Below, one piece after another: positions 43,892-55,273 of a stretch of DNA of 64,000 nt. The notes below the pieces were generated by a model that saw only the letters and a program-made list of their open reading frames with translations, searched no databases and was not told where the DNA came from. Source of the DNA: Buddleja alternifolia (Eukaryota; Streptophyta; Magnoliopsida; Lamiales; Scrophulariaceae); NCBI GenBank assembly GCA_019426215.1, contig CM033405.1, forward strand, positions 30,100,199 to 30,164,198. The letters are read 5' to 3'. The translations under genes and the position numbers were made by a program. The stretch's first letter is position 1. The number at the start of each line of letters is the position of its first letter.

Positions 43892-44853
43892 TCATTCTAG
43901 ATAACTATTCTTGTACTCCTGTAATTGTGTGTAAGTATACCATATCTCTGTTGTTATCTTTTTCCTTGTACCCTCAGTGAATCTCATATTCATGTCCATC
44001 TTCACCAGACCATATACAGTATCACTATTCCTTTCCTTTTGAGTAAAAACTCTTCTGTTTCGTTCCTCCCAAACTTTATAAATCAACCCAGCAAAGCATG
44101 CCCAAATTATACTCTGTTTGTGTCTCCAAGTGCGAAATGCATATAACAACACCTCTTCCACCTATTAAAATGCAATGGGACTCTCTGAACATCCAGCCAT
44201 GCCATAACATTATCCACAACCTTTTTTACCCAAGTACAATGAAAAGACAGATGCTCAACCGTTTCTGTCATAAAACCGCACAAGACACAATTCTTATCTG
44301 AGATTAAGATAAATTGACTAAGTCTGCCCATCTTAAGCAACTGATTATGCATTACAAACCAAATAATGAAGGAGTGTTTTGGAATGTTATACTTGTTCCA
44401 AACAAAACAGCATGATCTAAAATTTGGGGAGTCACCTTTGAGCTAATCATATCCACTTTGCACTGTATATTTCTTTGAGGGAAGGTGTTGCCATTGATTA
44501 TCTATGTACCCTGGTCTCAATAATCTTTTCACCTTATCCAACCGTTTTCGGGCCCAGCTACTATCCATGTGTGGGGAATATTCCCAAAAATCCGTGTCAT
44601 TTAAATAAATCTCCCCTATCCATTTGACCCAAATGGAGTCTTTTTTTTGGGAAATTGCCCATATTTGCTCCCCTACAGATGCAATATTCCACAATCTACA
44701 ACATTTGATATTTAATCCACCGTTTTTCTTTTTGTCACAAACTCTATCCCAACTTATTAGAGCCAATTTATGATTCCCTTCCTTTTTTCCCCATAAGAAG
44801 TCTCTACACTTACTTTTCACCAACTTCACAATAGATTGTGGGAGTATGAACAC
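43892..44853 (-). pseudogene. LINE ORF2 C-terminal region with zf-RVT
   Basis: Pieces at 44443-44853 (GGLNIKCCRLWNIA), 44107-44352 (zinc-binding NCVLCGFMTETVEHLSFHC) and 43892-44161 (FAGLIYKVWEERNRRVF) follow the usual order after a plant LINE RT but lie in different frames. The final stop at 43892-43894 falls on the edge of the foldback insertion. Confidence 0.85.
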
Positions 44854-45017
44854 ACTAGTCCATTAAGTATGCAACACAAATAAGATGGAATTAATGAGTT
44901 GAGTTCGACCTGCATACGACAAATTTCGAGAAGCCCACCTTGCCAACCTGTTTGTGATTCTATCAACCAAAATCGAACATTCCATCTTTGACCACTTTGT
45001 AGGAGATAGTGGCACTC

Positions 45018-46094
45018 CTAGAATCTTAGAGGAAATGACCCCTCGATGAAGCCGATTACAGTCACCATGTCCTGTTTCACCTCATCTGACACTCCCCTTA
45101 TGTAAACATTGGACTTTCCTTGATTGGCATACAGTCCAGTTGTTTTGGAAAAGTTCTGGAAGGCTCCCCATAAGCTCTGGACTGACTTTTTATTTGCTTT
45201 GCAGAATAACATCAAGTCATCTACAAAGCAAATATTGGTCATCATCAACTGCTTGCAACCGGGATGATATCAAAAATCAGGGGCCTGGGTTGCTACACGT
45301 AACTCCCTAGTTAAATACTCCACCATCACAAAAAGCAGGGGGGACAGTGGATCCCCTTGCCTAAGCCCCCTCTTCCCATGGAAGTATCCAAAGCTTTCAC
45401 CATTCAACACAACTGAGAAAGCGACAATCTGCACACATTCAAGCACCCACTCAGTAAATTTCTGTGGTATTCTCATGCCCTCCAATAGTTCCTTTAGAAA
45501 ACCCCATTCGACTGAGTCATACGCTTTCTTTATATCAATCTTCACTTAGCACCTTGGAGATGCATTTTTCCTGCTATAATCTGATAAGTTCTTGGCTTAT
45601 CAAAACATTATCCACTATCGTTCGCCCTTTAACAAATGCCCCTTAATTCTCATTTATCAGTCGTGGTAACACCATAGCCAATCTCTTTGTCAAGAGCTTG
45701 GAGATACACTTATATATTGTGTTACAACAAGCAATATGTCTATATTCTGCAGCTACTGTAGGGTTGTCTACTTTAGGTATGAGTGCAAGCAAAGTATTAT
45801 TCACCTCCTTGAGTAATCTACCATGCTTAAAAAAAAATCCAAAACAGCATCTCCAACCACTCCCCATGCTGCCTTAAAGAACCCACTACTAAAGCCATCT
45901 GGACCAGGGCTCTTATTTGAGCCTATACTGAACATAGCTTCTTTCACCTCATCTCTTCTAAATGGTTTGATCATCCCCATTTGTGCTTCCCATTTCAGTC
46001 TAGGACCTGCCTCAAAGATATGGGGCTCTGTATGTTTGGTAGCACTTCTCTCACCCAACAATTTCTTGTAAAATTCCACAAAGTGACTAGTCAC
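45018..46094 (-). pseudogene. LINE reverse transcriptase, broken
   Basis: RT motifs are spread over four frames. At 45801-46094, MFSIGSNKSPGPDGFSSGFF. At 45643-45867, ALIPKVDNPTVAAEYRHIAC. At 45270-45545, MKIDIKKAYDSVEWGF and GLRQGDPLSPLLFV. At 45018-45248 the catalytic block is CFVDDLMLFC, where FADD is usual. Several stops and frameshifts make it inactive. Confidence 0.92.
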
Positions 46095-46103
46095 TTGATT
46101 ATA

Positions 46104-47288
46104 CTATGTAAGGATTTCATTCCCATCTTGTATAGTTGTTATTCTATTTCTGTAATGCTTTTTCTTCAATACCATATGAAAGTATTTGGTATTTTGATCT
46201 CCAAGTTGGATCCAGGTGGCTTTGGACTTCTGTACTAGAGATTTCTCCAAGGCTATATTATTTTCTTTAAACTTCTCCTGAGCCTCTCTAACTTGTTTCT
46301 GTAATTGTGCATTCATTGGGTCCTGATGAGCATCTTTTTGTGTTGTTAATAAAACCTCTTTAGTCATCATAGTCTGCTTTTCAATCTCTGTGTATTGATC
46401 TTTATTTAATTGACTTAGCTTACTCTTAAGCCTTTTCAACTTCTGAACTACCTGGTACATTAGAGTTCCATCAACTTTCTCACACCAGTTTACTGTCACA
46501 AGAGGAATAAATTGTGGGGTAGAAGTCCACATGTTGAAGAATTTAAAGGGTATCTTCCTCTTTATATCTGGCTGACTCATTTGCACGATTAATGGACAAT
46601 GATCAGAGATACCTTCAGGAAGAAAGGTAGTCTCTGTCATTGGATAAGCTTCACACCATTGATGATTAATCAAGGACCTATCTATTCTTGAATAGGTCCT
46701 ATCTTCTTCCTCATAGTTATTTTGCCATGTAAAAGTGCACTCTTTCCATTTCTTTTGTTCAATTTCACAGTACTCAATACATTCCTTGAAAACAGCCACC
46801 TCAGTGACACTCACAAGAGCACCCCCAATTCTATCTGACACAGAAAATACACTATTAAAATCCCTTATCACTAACCAAGGTATTTGTATAGTTAGTGATA
46901 AGGATTTCAAGTCCTCCCACAATTCCATTCTATCTATTGCCAAGTTGAATCCATACATAAAAGTCACCATAAATTTCTCTTGTGTACTGCAATTCCTAAT
47001 CTCAAAATGCACATATTGTGCATTTGTTGTCACCACTTTAACATCCAGTAAATCTAGTCGCCACATAACCCAGATTCTGCCCCTCTGATTTTCATTTATA
47101 TTTGTTGTAAAACCCCATCCCTGACATATATTGTTATATACCTTCTCTATATTCTGTCGTTTTATTTTATGTTCTAAGAGCCCGCATAGACTAACTCCAT
47201 ATTTATTGCAGAAATACTTTACCTCTCTTTGCCATCCTAGACCATTCAGTCCTCTAATGTTCCAGGAGGCTAGGTTCACCATAATCAC
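46104..47288 (-). CDS. LINE endonuclease (EEP/APE-like) ORF segment
   Basis: 394 residues open, from MIMVNLASWNIRGLNG. The NIRG start, LLEHKIK (metal-binding Glu), YGFN, DFNSV and SDHCPLIV motifs are those of the apurinic endonuclease-like domain that nicks target DNA. The first part of RT (WIQLGDQNTKYFHMVLK) follows in frame before a stop near 46104. It is the best-preserved part of the element. Confidence 0.9.
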   Translation of the reverse strand: MIMVNLASWNIRGLNGLGWQREVKYFCNKYGVSLCGLLEHKIKRQNIEKVYNNICQGWGFTTNINENQRGRIWVMWRLDLLDVKVVTTNAQYVHFEIRNCSTQEKFMVTFMYGFNLAIDRMELWEDLKSLSLTIQIPWLVIRDFNSVFSVSDRIGGALVSVTEVAVFKECIEYCEIEQKKWKECTFTWQNNYEEEDRTYSRIDRSLINHQWCEAYPMTETTFLPEGISDHCPLIVQMSQPDIKRKIPFKFFNMWTSTPQFIPLVTVNWCEKVDGTLMYQVVQKLKRLKSKLSQLNKDQYTEIEKQTMMTKEVLLTTQKDAHQDPMNAQLQKQVREAQEKFKENNIALEKSLVQKSKATWIQLGDQNTKYFHMVLKKKHYRNRITTIQDGNEILT

Positions 47289-48305
47289 AAACTGTTATAG
47301 TAACCGTGCCTGGTTCCACTTGATAACTTGTACCACCTATCTCTTGTGTACTATTTTCCAACCTTTCACTTATATTCTGATGAGCTATAGAGGAACTTCC
47401 CTGTCTAAGAGTCTGCCATTGGGCCTCCTTTTGCTTCCCTTCAGTTTGTTGTTGAGGTGGCTTTAATTCTTTACCTCTGGGACTATTTGCAACTGTGTTT
47501 GATACCTTTATGACCTCTTCCTGGCTGAGCTTGGCATCCATATTTTCTTGCCATTTTTCTTTCTGCACATGTTTTCCTCATGACCATAATTTTTGCAAAA
47601 TTCACAAAAGGATGGTTTCCATTCATATGTGACTTTTTGCTCCATCACCACCCCTTTTTCATTGACAAAATAAATTTGATCAGGCATATGTGTTATGTCC
47701 ACTTCCACTAACACTCTAGCAAATTGAGCCATCTCCTTCTTGATGGTCATTTGGTCTGCCATGATAGGAATACCTATCAAACTCACAATCTTACTCAGGG
47801 ATGAACTACTCCAATACTTCAGAGCAAGATCAGTCAATTGTATCCAAATGGGGTCCCTAGTAATCTCATTTTTAGCATAATCATGAGTCTCCGACCAAGG
47901 AGATACACAACGGTTTCTTATCAAAATGAAATATCCCTATTTGCAAAACACTGTCTCTAGCTCCAATGGTATTAAATCGCACAAGAAAATATTCAGCAGG
48001 CATTAATAAAATTTTATCAATGCCATACTCAGGGATGTAAAGTTGTTGTTTATGCTTTGAGGGCATCCTGAGCACTATAGTATAGGCTTGGGGTGGACCT
48101 TTTGATTGTAGCTTGAGAGGTGATTTGTGGGTATACAGTTAACTATTTCACCTAAAAAAAAATTGTCAATGCCATACTTATCCCAGATACATCAAAGATA
48201 TCCATTCATCACCGGAAATGGTGGGTGAGCTTCCAAAGCATAGCAAACAATTGAGGTACCCCAATATTCGATTTCAGGCTGCACATCTTCAATGTCAATT
48301 TTCCC
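47254..48305 (-). pseudogene. LINE ORF1 (RNA-binding, zinc knuckle), main part
   Basis: The DUF4283-like stretch begins at the LTR-element boundary (48192-48305, EYWGTSIVCYALEAHPPF). It continues at 47881-48075 (GIDKILLMPAEYFLVRFN) and 47508-47924 (PIMADQMTIKKEMAQFARVLVEVDI), then an intact CX2CX4HX4C knuckle, CEFCKNYGHEENMC. Frame changes and an extra ~130-bp stretch near 48040-48170 break it. The N-terminus is at 50672-51151, beyond the inserted LTR element. Confidence 0.85.
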
Positions 48306-48308
48306 CAC

Positions 48309-48788
48309 TGTTAAGGATGGTAGCATCTGAACACGAAAAATAATCAAAAAATAAGAATATTTAAGCCTAAACATGAATATTTCTTTCAAAGTGAATCAGA
48401 GTACATCAATGAATTATAAGAAGAGTTCTCATATTTATACTAGTGGAGAAGCCGAAACCCTAACAAATTAGGAATATCAATCCTAAACAACTAAGGAATA
48501 ATTCTTATCATAATAGGAAACAATTCCAATCAAATTAGAACTCAAGACATGCCAAAAACAGCACAAAACGCGAAAAATGCGTACTGAAAAAAGCTGTCCG
48601 CGCCCGTGGCGATTTGGCGCCACATGACCAGTGGCTGAATTTTTCCTTGGCGCCACATAACCAAATCTTGGCTCCAATTTTTCCGCCTTTTGACTTCTTT
48701 CACAATCCCAGTCAAACCCGACCCTTCATATCTCTATTTTGGCTCCTCTTCTTGACCCTATTTTGATTCGACTCCACCAAACTCATCA
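48309..48788 (-). repeat. Left (3') LTR of the non-autonomous element
   Basis: 480 bp, TGTTAAGG...CATCA. It lacks about 83 bp present in the other LTR (corresponding to about 50205-50287), so one LTR was deleted after insertion. Confidence 0.92.
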
Positions 48789-49165
48789 ATCTCCCACTTG
48801 AAAACTGATCAAAATAACCCGAACTCAACTCAAATCATCCCTTCACTTTTCTCAAGTAAATCTTAGTCTAGTTGGCATATCCCCAAACCCCATGGAGATC
48901 AAATCCGAGACATCTCCATGTCTCATCAATTCATCTGTCCCTAGTGCTCCCACTTGACGGACTCTCTTTGTGAACATTGATCCCCTTCTTTGAACCTTCG
49001 CCACTACCCTATTCTTTTGGTGATCAACAGACTCTTGAATACCGTGGCATATCCATCTCGGTCCAATTGATCCTTGGATATAGGTTACTCCCAAGACCCG
49101 AAACATGTCTCACAACCCCGAAACTTTCATTGCTCTTAATCATCCTCCTCACTTGAGGATAACCA

Positions 49166-49353
49166 CCTTGGTCAACCCATCTCGCGACATCCTTACACCA
49201 AAGACTTTTCCGCCTTGGTCAACCCGTCTTGCGACATCCTTACACCAAGGACTTTCCCGCCTTGGTCAACTCGTCTTGCGACATCCGTACACTAAGGAGT
49301 TTCCCTCCTTGGTCAACCCATCTTGCGACATCCTTACACCAAGGACTTTCCAA
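49166..49353 (+). repeat. Four 47-bp tandem repeats
   Basis: Units start at 49166, 49213, 49260 and 49307, each with CCTTGGTCAACYCRTCTYGC and a following GACATCC-TACAC-AAGGA block. Short plus-strand ORFs across them are by-products. Confidence 0.92.
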
Positions 49354-50137
49354 GGGCTATCTTGGATCTTCCCACATATCTGCTCCTTGCCTACGCCAAT
49401 ACTTTGGTTTTTGAATGGCAACTCGGATCCCCCACATATCTGCTTAATGTTCCCACTGCACAAGCTATGCCCGATCTATCCGCCAACAAAACCCTGACTC
49501 TGCAAATCTGCTTACAAGGCTTCGCATCTTGCCACCATGACTTTTGGCTCCTCAGTCAACCCCTCTCGGCCCCGTTTCCTGCCTTCATGGTTTATATCCA
49601 CGTGGTCATGCCTCCACAATCCCGCCCCTCGGTCTCTTGACTACACATATCTGCCCTCTCAGCTTTCGATACTATCACTCTGACCTCTAGCTCAGTAGAT
49701 TGTTTTTTGGCTCTGTAACTCTGCCTCCACGGTCCCCGGCTTACACGTTCTTTCGCCCTCTTATATGGATCTGCCTCCGGCTCTGCAACTGCTCCTACTG
49801 GTTTCGTGTCTACCCACCTGGAAACACAAATCTGCCTCTACTGCTGCGGATCTACCTATTAGCTGGCACCATGATTTTCTAATGTTTTCTCGTTAATGTT
49901 CAACGGGATTACTCTTCCTTGATTGGATATCTACCCGATCCCATCCTCCTCTATCATCTTCTCCGGTTTTACCACGACCTCAATCCGTGCTCCTGCAACA
50001 AAATCGTCGAGCTTGATTACTCTTCCATCTCCTACCATCGTTCCCACGACGAAATCTGTGTTTAACAAAAAACGCTTCCCCATAGATCTAGATTTAGGAG
50101 CTCTTCTAAATCTACAACATATAGCTCTGATACCAGT

Positions 50138-50702
50138 TGTTAGGGATAGTAGCATCAGAGCACAAAAAATAATCAAGAAATAAGAATATTTAAGCCTAAA
50201 CATGAAAATGAAAAACACGAGGATTTTTACGTGGTTCGGCATAACTCGCCTACATACGCGAGCCAAACTAAACTGTATCTTTATTTCTTTCAAAGTGAAT
50301 CAGAGTACATCAATGAATTACAAGAAGAGTTCTCATATTTATACTAGTGGAGAAGCCTAAACCCTAAAAAATTAGGAATATCAATCCTAAACAACTAGGG
50401 AATAATTCCTATCATAATAGAAAATAATTCCAATCAAATTAGAACTCAAGACATGCCAAAAACAGCCTAAAACGTGAAAAACACGTCAAAAAATGCGTAC
50501 TGAAAAAAGTTGTCCGCACCCGTGGCGTTGTGTGGCACCACATGACCAGTGGCTGAATTGTGCCTTGTGGCGCCATAGATCTTGGCTTCAATTTTTCCGC
50601 CTTTTGACTTCTTTCGTGATCCCAGTCAACCTCGACCCTTCATGGCTCTATTTTGACTCCTTTTCTTGACCCTATTTTGATCCGACTCCACCAAACCCAT
50701 CA
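50138..50702 (-). repeat. Right (5') LTR of the non-autonomous element, with PBS beside it
   Basis: 565 bp, TGTTAGGG...CCCATCA; the fuller of the two LTRs. It contains a TTTATACTAGTGG segment that may be a TATA region (TATAAATATG on minus, about 50335-50345). Confidence 0.92.
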
Positions 50703-51151
50703 CCCACACATTGCCCATTCGCCATTTCAGGCTCCATGAAGGTGAGTTTGCCACCGGCATTTTGTAACTTCGTAATATCAAAGGAATCCCAAGCATTCCT
50801 CATATTTACTATCCCATCTATTTCATCTCCCTTGGTCCCCTGCAACGGCAACTTCACAGTAGGTTTTAGGTTTGGAGAACTTTGAATCTTTTGCAAACAT
50901 TCCTTCAGAGCCTTTGAAACCTCTGTCTCTTCTCCCGTTGTAGCTATGTGTGTTTGAGCCCTAATTAGGAGCTTCTCAATCTCCCCCAATTCATGCGCCT
51001 CTACAACATTTGTCTTCACTACTCGATTTGAGATGTGTGTTTCCCCCACCACCTCCGTTGTCTCTCCCGTCACCGTCAGACGAGGTGTATGAAGTTGAAT
51101 CGCCTCCGTAGCTGCCTTAGAAATTCCTTTTTTCCTTTTGGCCATGTCCAC
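50703..51151 (-). pseudogene. LINE ORF1 N-terminus, cut off by the LTR element
   Basis: It opens with a basic start (MAKRKKGISK) and an acidic Thr/Val-rich stretch. It ends with MRNAWDSFDITKLQNAGGKL, similar to the conserved segment just before DUF4283 in plant LINE ORF1. It stops where the LTR element begins; the rest is at 47254-48305. Confidence 0.8.
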
Positions 51152-51960
51152 GGCTCACGATAGCCTTATCGGACGCCGAGAGAGAAGGAAAGAAAGAGAA
51201 AAGCCTTAAGGTTTTAACTTCTCAGTACATTTTATAGAAAAGGAAATTGGATTTTTTTTTGTTAAGAAAAGGAAATTGGATTTTCCACTTATGGCTTTGC
51301 TTTCACTATATGTGTAAAAAATTAATTTCTTTTAATTAGGGGCATGAAAAGGTCAAGCTCGATCCGTACTTGATGAAATTTTCAAGCTCGAGCTCGAGCT
51401 TAAACTAAAACTTAATTTAATTATTTTTTTAAAACTTAAATAAGATTCATTCTAATTTTTATTTTTGATTAACTTATTAAAATATTAATAATGTACATCA
51501 TAATAAAAAATATAATTGCATAACTAATTTCTCGATAAGATAAATAATATTTTATGTATCTTGTATTCAACCATTTTTTTCACAAAAAGGGGTAATTAGA
51601 AAATATTAGTTTGAACTTTATATTTTACAGAAACATATATCTTGTAACAATGAAATATGCATAACTTACATAATTAGAAAATACTATGTTATATTATTAC
51701 TAGTCTTATTATAATAATAAAAACTAATCTATTGACATTACCAAATTAATGGAGATTTTTCAATATACACTTGTTGATCTTATAAATTTATACATTTTCT
51801 AAATTTGAGAATACAGGGTAGATAAGAAAAGTTTTTTATGTTCTTAGAATATCCGAATATCCATTTATAATTCAGTTTGCGAAAGATACTTTTTATTTAT
51901 AATTCAGTTGGCGCCGTCTGTGGGAACATTTACTTTAGGTTGCTGGGTAGAATTTCAGTT

Positions 51961-53215
51961 ATGGACACTGCGAATCAAAAGTTGAAGCAAGTGCAGATAG
52001 AGGAGTCGTCCACTGATTGTCCGGATGCGTTGAGGCGCAGAGAAGATACAGCTACGAGCGCATGAGTGATCACCATGACGATGGAGGAGCTGAACAGAAA
52101 ACTGAAAGAGCATGGAGATGACATACTGCGGAGGTTTATGGTACAGACCCCGACAACACCAAATATAGGTCAAGTTCATCCTTTACCTCCAACCCGAGGA
52201 GATTGTTCCACGGGCAAAGAGCTGAATAGGGTGATAATGAGAAACATGAATAGCAAAGGCATTTGTCAGGTGACGAAGTGGACAGTCGTAGGATGTTGGG
52301 CGAAGGAAAAGGAAAAGCCCCTATGACTGAAGTTCTGAAGGAGAAACCAATCCTCTCCCAGGCAGAAATTGAAGATATGTACGAGAAACTGGATAAGGCC
52401 TGTCAAAAAATGGAAGCACCTAAGAGGAAGTTTAGGCATGTGACACCGTTGATGGCTAGAAACTCCCCGTTCTGCGACGACATTTTGAGGGAAGTGCCTT
52501 TAGCCAACTTTAAGATGCCTGAACTAATGAGGAACAATCTAAGGCAGTTAAAGCACGAATATTTATCATGACTCTAACGGGACGGGCGCTCGAATGGTTT
52601 ACGAGCCAGGCACCAGGGACCATAGTGTCGTACGAACAGTTGGTTCACAAGTTTGAAAATCATTCTAGAATTAACAAAAAGGCGAAAAAATCAGTCTCCG
52701 CAATAATGGGGTTGAAACAAGGTCTGGCGGAGAGCTTAAGAGACTTTATACATCGATTCAATCAAGACGTTTTGGAGATACCTGAGTTCACACAAGAGTT
52801 AATTATGACATTCCCACTGTTGGGTCTCCAAAAGGGATCGTTCGCATCGGCCTTGGCGAGAGGTGCTCCATGAGATCATGAAGGTCTCACGGAGTTGGCA
52901 GAGTAGTATATCAACGAAGAGAAGATGAACTTCCTAAAAGATGCTGAAAACTTTCCTCCCAGGAACGATCGAAAAGATCGAATGGACAAGTCTAATGAAC
53001 GACAAGAAGGATCGGGGTCCAACAGAGACCACGAACGACCCCGTCGATTTATAAAATATGAACAGTACATGCCTCTTAACTCTACACGAAGTAGAGCATT
53101 GATGGCAGTTCAGCATATGAATGTACTTCAGTGGCCAAAACGAATGAAGGAGGGACGTCTCCAGAATCCACATAAATATTGTGAGTTTCACAAGGATACG
53201 GGGCATGATACCTAG
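51961..53215 (+). pseudogene. Gypsy gag remnant
   Basis: Pieces in several frames: 52263-52571, 52568-52873 and 52925-53215. The Retrotrans_gag signature is ALEWFTSQAPGTIVSYEQLVHKF with SLRDFIHRFNQDVLEIPEF. The final piece ends CEFHKDTGHDT, the Tat-type zinc-finger-like motif, at a stop 53213-53215, after which ECFQLKDEIERL continues in frame. Confidence 0.85.
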
Positions 53216-53738
53216 GAATGCTTCCAATTGAAGGATGAAATAGAGCGGTTGATAAAAAGTGAAATGTTATATGACTTCATTGATCGCACTCTGGTAGACG
53301 TAAGAGCCCCTGAGGCTAACCGCAAGAAAGAGGTAAGACGCTCATGAAGCAGATCAAGGGATCGGGAGTACAATCGAGGTTACCAAGGTCGATGAGAGGA
53401 TCAACAAAAGCGTGAGTATCATCGAGGAAATGATCAACCTCGGAATGACAACCTTCGACGCAATAATAATCAGCACAGGGAAGAAAACCCTCGTCGTGAT
53501 AATCAATGACACGAAGAAGATGAAGCGAGGAACCTAGCCACGAGAGGTGAAATTCATATGATAGATGGAGGTCGGATGTGCGGAGATTCTTTGAATGCCA
53601 GGAAGAGACATGCCAGAGAAATTCGATCCTCATACTATTGGAGCGAACTTATACTTGTACTCTCTGTTGAATCGAAGGACGAACTTATTACTTTTGATGA
53701 TAGTGATTTTGATGGGATGACAGAACCACAATGATCCC

Positions 53739-54020
53739 ATGGTCATTACGATGGATGTTTCGAATTTTGTTGTCTGCAAAATGTTGGTGGACATGGGGAG
53801 TTCAGCAGATATAATTTTTTGGAATGTGTTGCAGCAAATGGACTTGGGACGGACAAACTTGCGTCCGGTGAGTACTCCATTAGTCGGATTCACCGGATCA
53901 CAAATTATGGGGTCAATTGAGCTTGATGTATCGCTGGGATCTGCCCCAAAGCGAAAAACGAAGAGAGTGGTATTTTTTGTGGTGGATGCACCATTTGCTT
54001 ACAATATGATAGTGGGTTGA
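53739..54020 (+). pseudogene. Gypsy aspartic protease remnant
   Basis: VDMGSSADIIFWNVL corresponds to the active-site loop VDTGSSADIL; the Thr of DTG is Met here. VGFTGSQIMGSIEL and VVDAPFAYNMIVG are family motifs. It ends at a stop after IVG. Confidence 0.8.
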
Positions 54021-54341
54021 CATATGTTGAACTTGTTTGGAGCCATTGTCTCTACTCCATATTTGAAGATGAAGTTCAAAACTCGTGATGGTATTGGTGA
54101 GGTCTGGGGCAATCAGCTCGAAGCTCGACAATGTTATACCACTTCCCTAAAGCCCAATACTGGTAAGAAGTGAAAATTCGAAGCTACCAGGGTAGAAATA
54201 CTTGATTCAGAGGCTCAAGTTCTTATGCAGAACCAAGAGAAGAAACACAAGAGAGACGACGTCCGAGTCCAACCAATTAAGCATAAAACCATAGAACTTT
54301 TTTAAGGGAACTCAGAGAAGACGACCAGGATCGGAGCGCAG

Positions 54342-55273
54342 ATGAGTCCGCAAATGGAGTTGAACATGATAAACTTTTTGAGGGAAAACTCTGATATTTT
54401 TACGTGGAAAGTCGCAGACTTTCAAGGAATTGATCCTTTTTTGATTGTGCATTGCTTAAATCTCGACCTAACTGCAAAGTCAGTCCTCCAGAAGTGCAGG
54501 AACTTCGGTCCAGATCGCGACATGATTATTGAAGAATAAATGAAGAAACTCTTAGATGTAGGCTATGTAAATGAAATTGAATTCACTGAGTCGCTTGCTA
54601 ATGTAGTTCTTGTTTCGAAGTCAGGGAACAAGTGGAGAATGTGTACTGATTTTACTAACTTGAACAAAGTTTGTCCTCGAGACCCTTACCCCTTGCCTCG
54701 TATAGATTTACTAGTTGACTCAACTTCTGGGTGTGCACTTCTTAGTATGATGGATGCCTATCAAGGCTTCAATCAAATAATGATGGCAGAGGAAGATAGA
54801 GAAAAAACTTCTTTTGTCACGGCACGAGGGGTTTATTGTTATAACATTATGCCCTTTGGCCTACGAAATTCAGGAGCTACCTATCAAAGATTAGTAAATA
54901 TGATGTTTGAAGAAGAGATAGGGAAGACAATGGAGGTCTACATAGATGATATGCTCATAAAAAGTGTCGAAGAGGACCAACATTTGTCCCACTTACGAAG
55001 ATCTTTTGAGATAATGAAGAAATATGGATTGAAACTGAATCCGCACAAGTGCACCTTCGGTGTATGAGGTGGAAATATATGGTTACGGAGCGTGGGATAG
55101 AGGCCAATCCTGAAAAGATTGAGGCGATTCTAGGCATGACCTCTCCAAAAAATGTGAAGGAGGTACAGAAGCTGACAGGTCGGATGGCTAGCTTAAATCG
55201 TTTCATATCACAATCCGCGGATAAGGGCCTACACTTCTTCAAAATTTTAAGGAAAGTAAAACAATTCATGTAG
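54342..55273 (+). pseudogene. Gypsy reverse transcriptase, mostly preserved
   Basis: Frame 54342-54539 (NSDIFTWKVADFQGIDP) ends at a TAA. Frame 54540-55067 holds the core: KWRMCTDFTNLNKVCPRD, LLSMMDAYQGFNQIMM, MPFGLRNSGATYQRLVN and catalytic VYIDDMLIKS. A frameshift leads to 55049-55273 with the thumb (ANPEKIEAILGMTSPKNVKEVQ). Polymerase motifs are intact, but the frame is not. Confidence 0.92.

Larger units (their letters stand above)
48309..50702 (-). mobile_element. Non-autonomous Copia-type LTR element inside the LINE
   Basis: LTRs 48309-48788 and 50138-50702, TSD CCCAC (48304-48308 and 50703-50707). PBS TGGTATCAGAGC (50124-50135, minus). Purine tract CAAGTGGGAGAT (48789-48800, minus). 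The 1.35-kb interior encodes nothing recognisable and carries four 47-bp tandem repeats. It interrupts LINE ORF1. Confidence 0.92.
42844..51285 (-). mobile_element. LINE (L1-type non-LTR retrotransposon), near full length, carrying two later insertions
   Basis: Exact 13-bp target-site duplications flank it. The 3' end (left) has a short A-run (TTT on plus) after TATAAAGTCTTACTTTCACC-like 3' UTR sequence. Order on minus: ORF1 (zinc knuckle), endonuclease, reverse transcriptase, zf-RVT. Removing the foldback element (42964-43882) and the LTR element (48309-50702) leaves about 5.1 kb. ORFs are broken by many stops and frameshifts. It inserted in WAK intron 1, antisense to the gene. Confidence 0.93.

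Noticed and set aside
49166..49353. Regularly spaced repeats reminiscent of a CRISPR array
   Set aside because: Units are contiguous with no unique spacers and sit in a plant LTR element.
49105..49640. Overlapping plus-strand ORFs of 60-130 residues
   Set aside because: They cover the 47-bp tandem repeats of a non-coding LTR element and differ only by frame.
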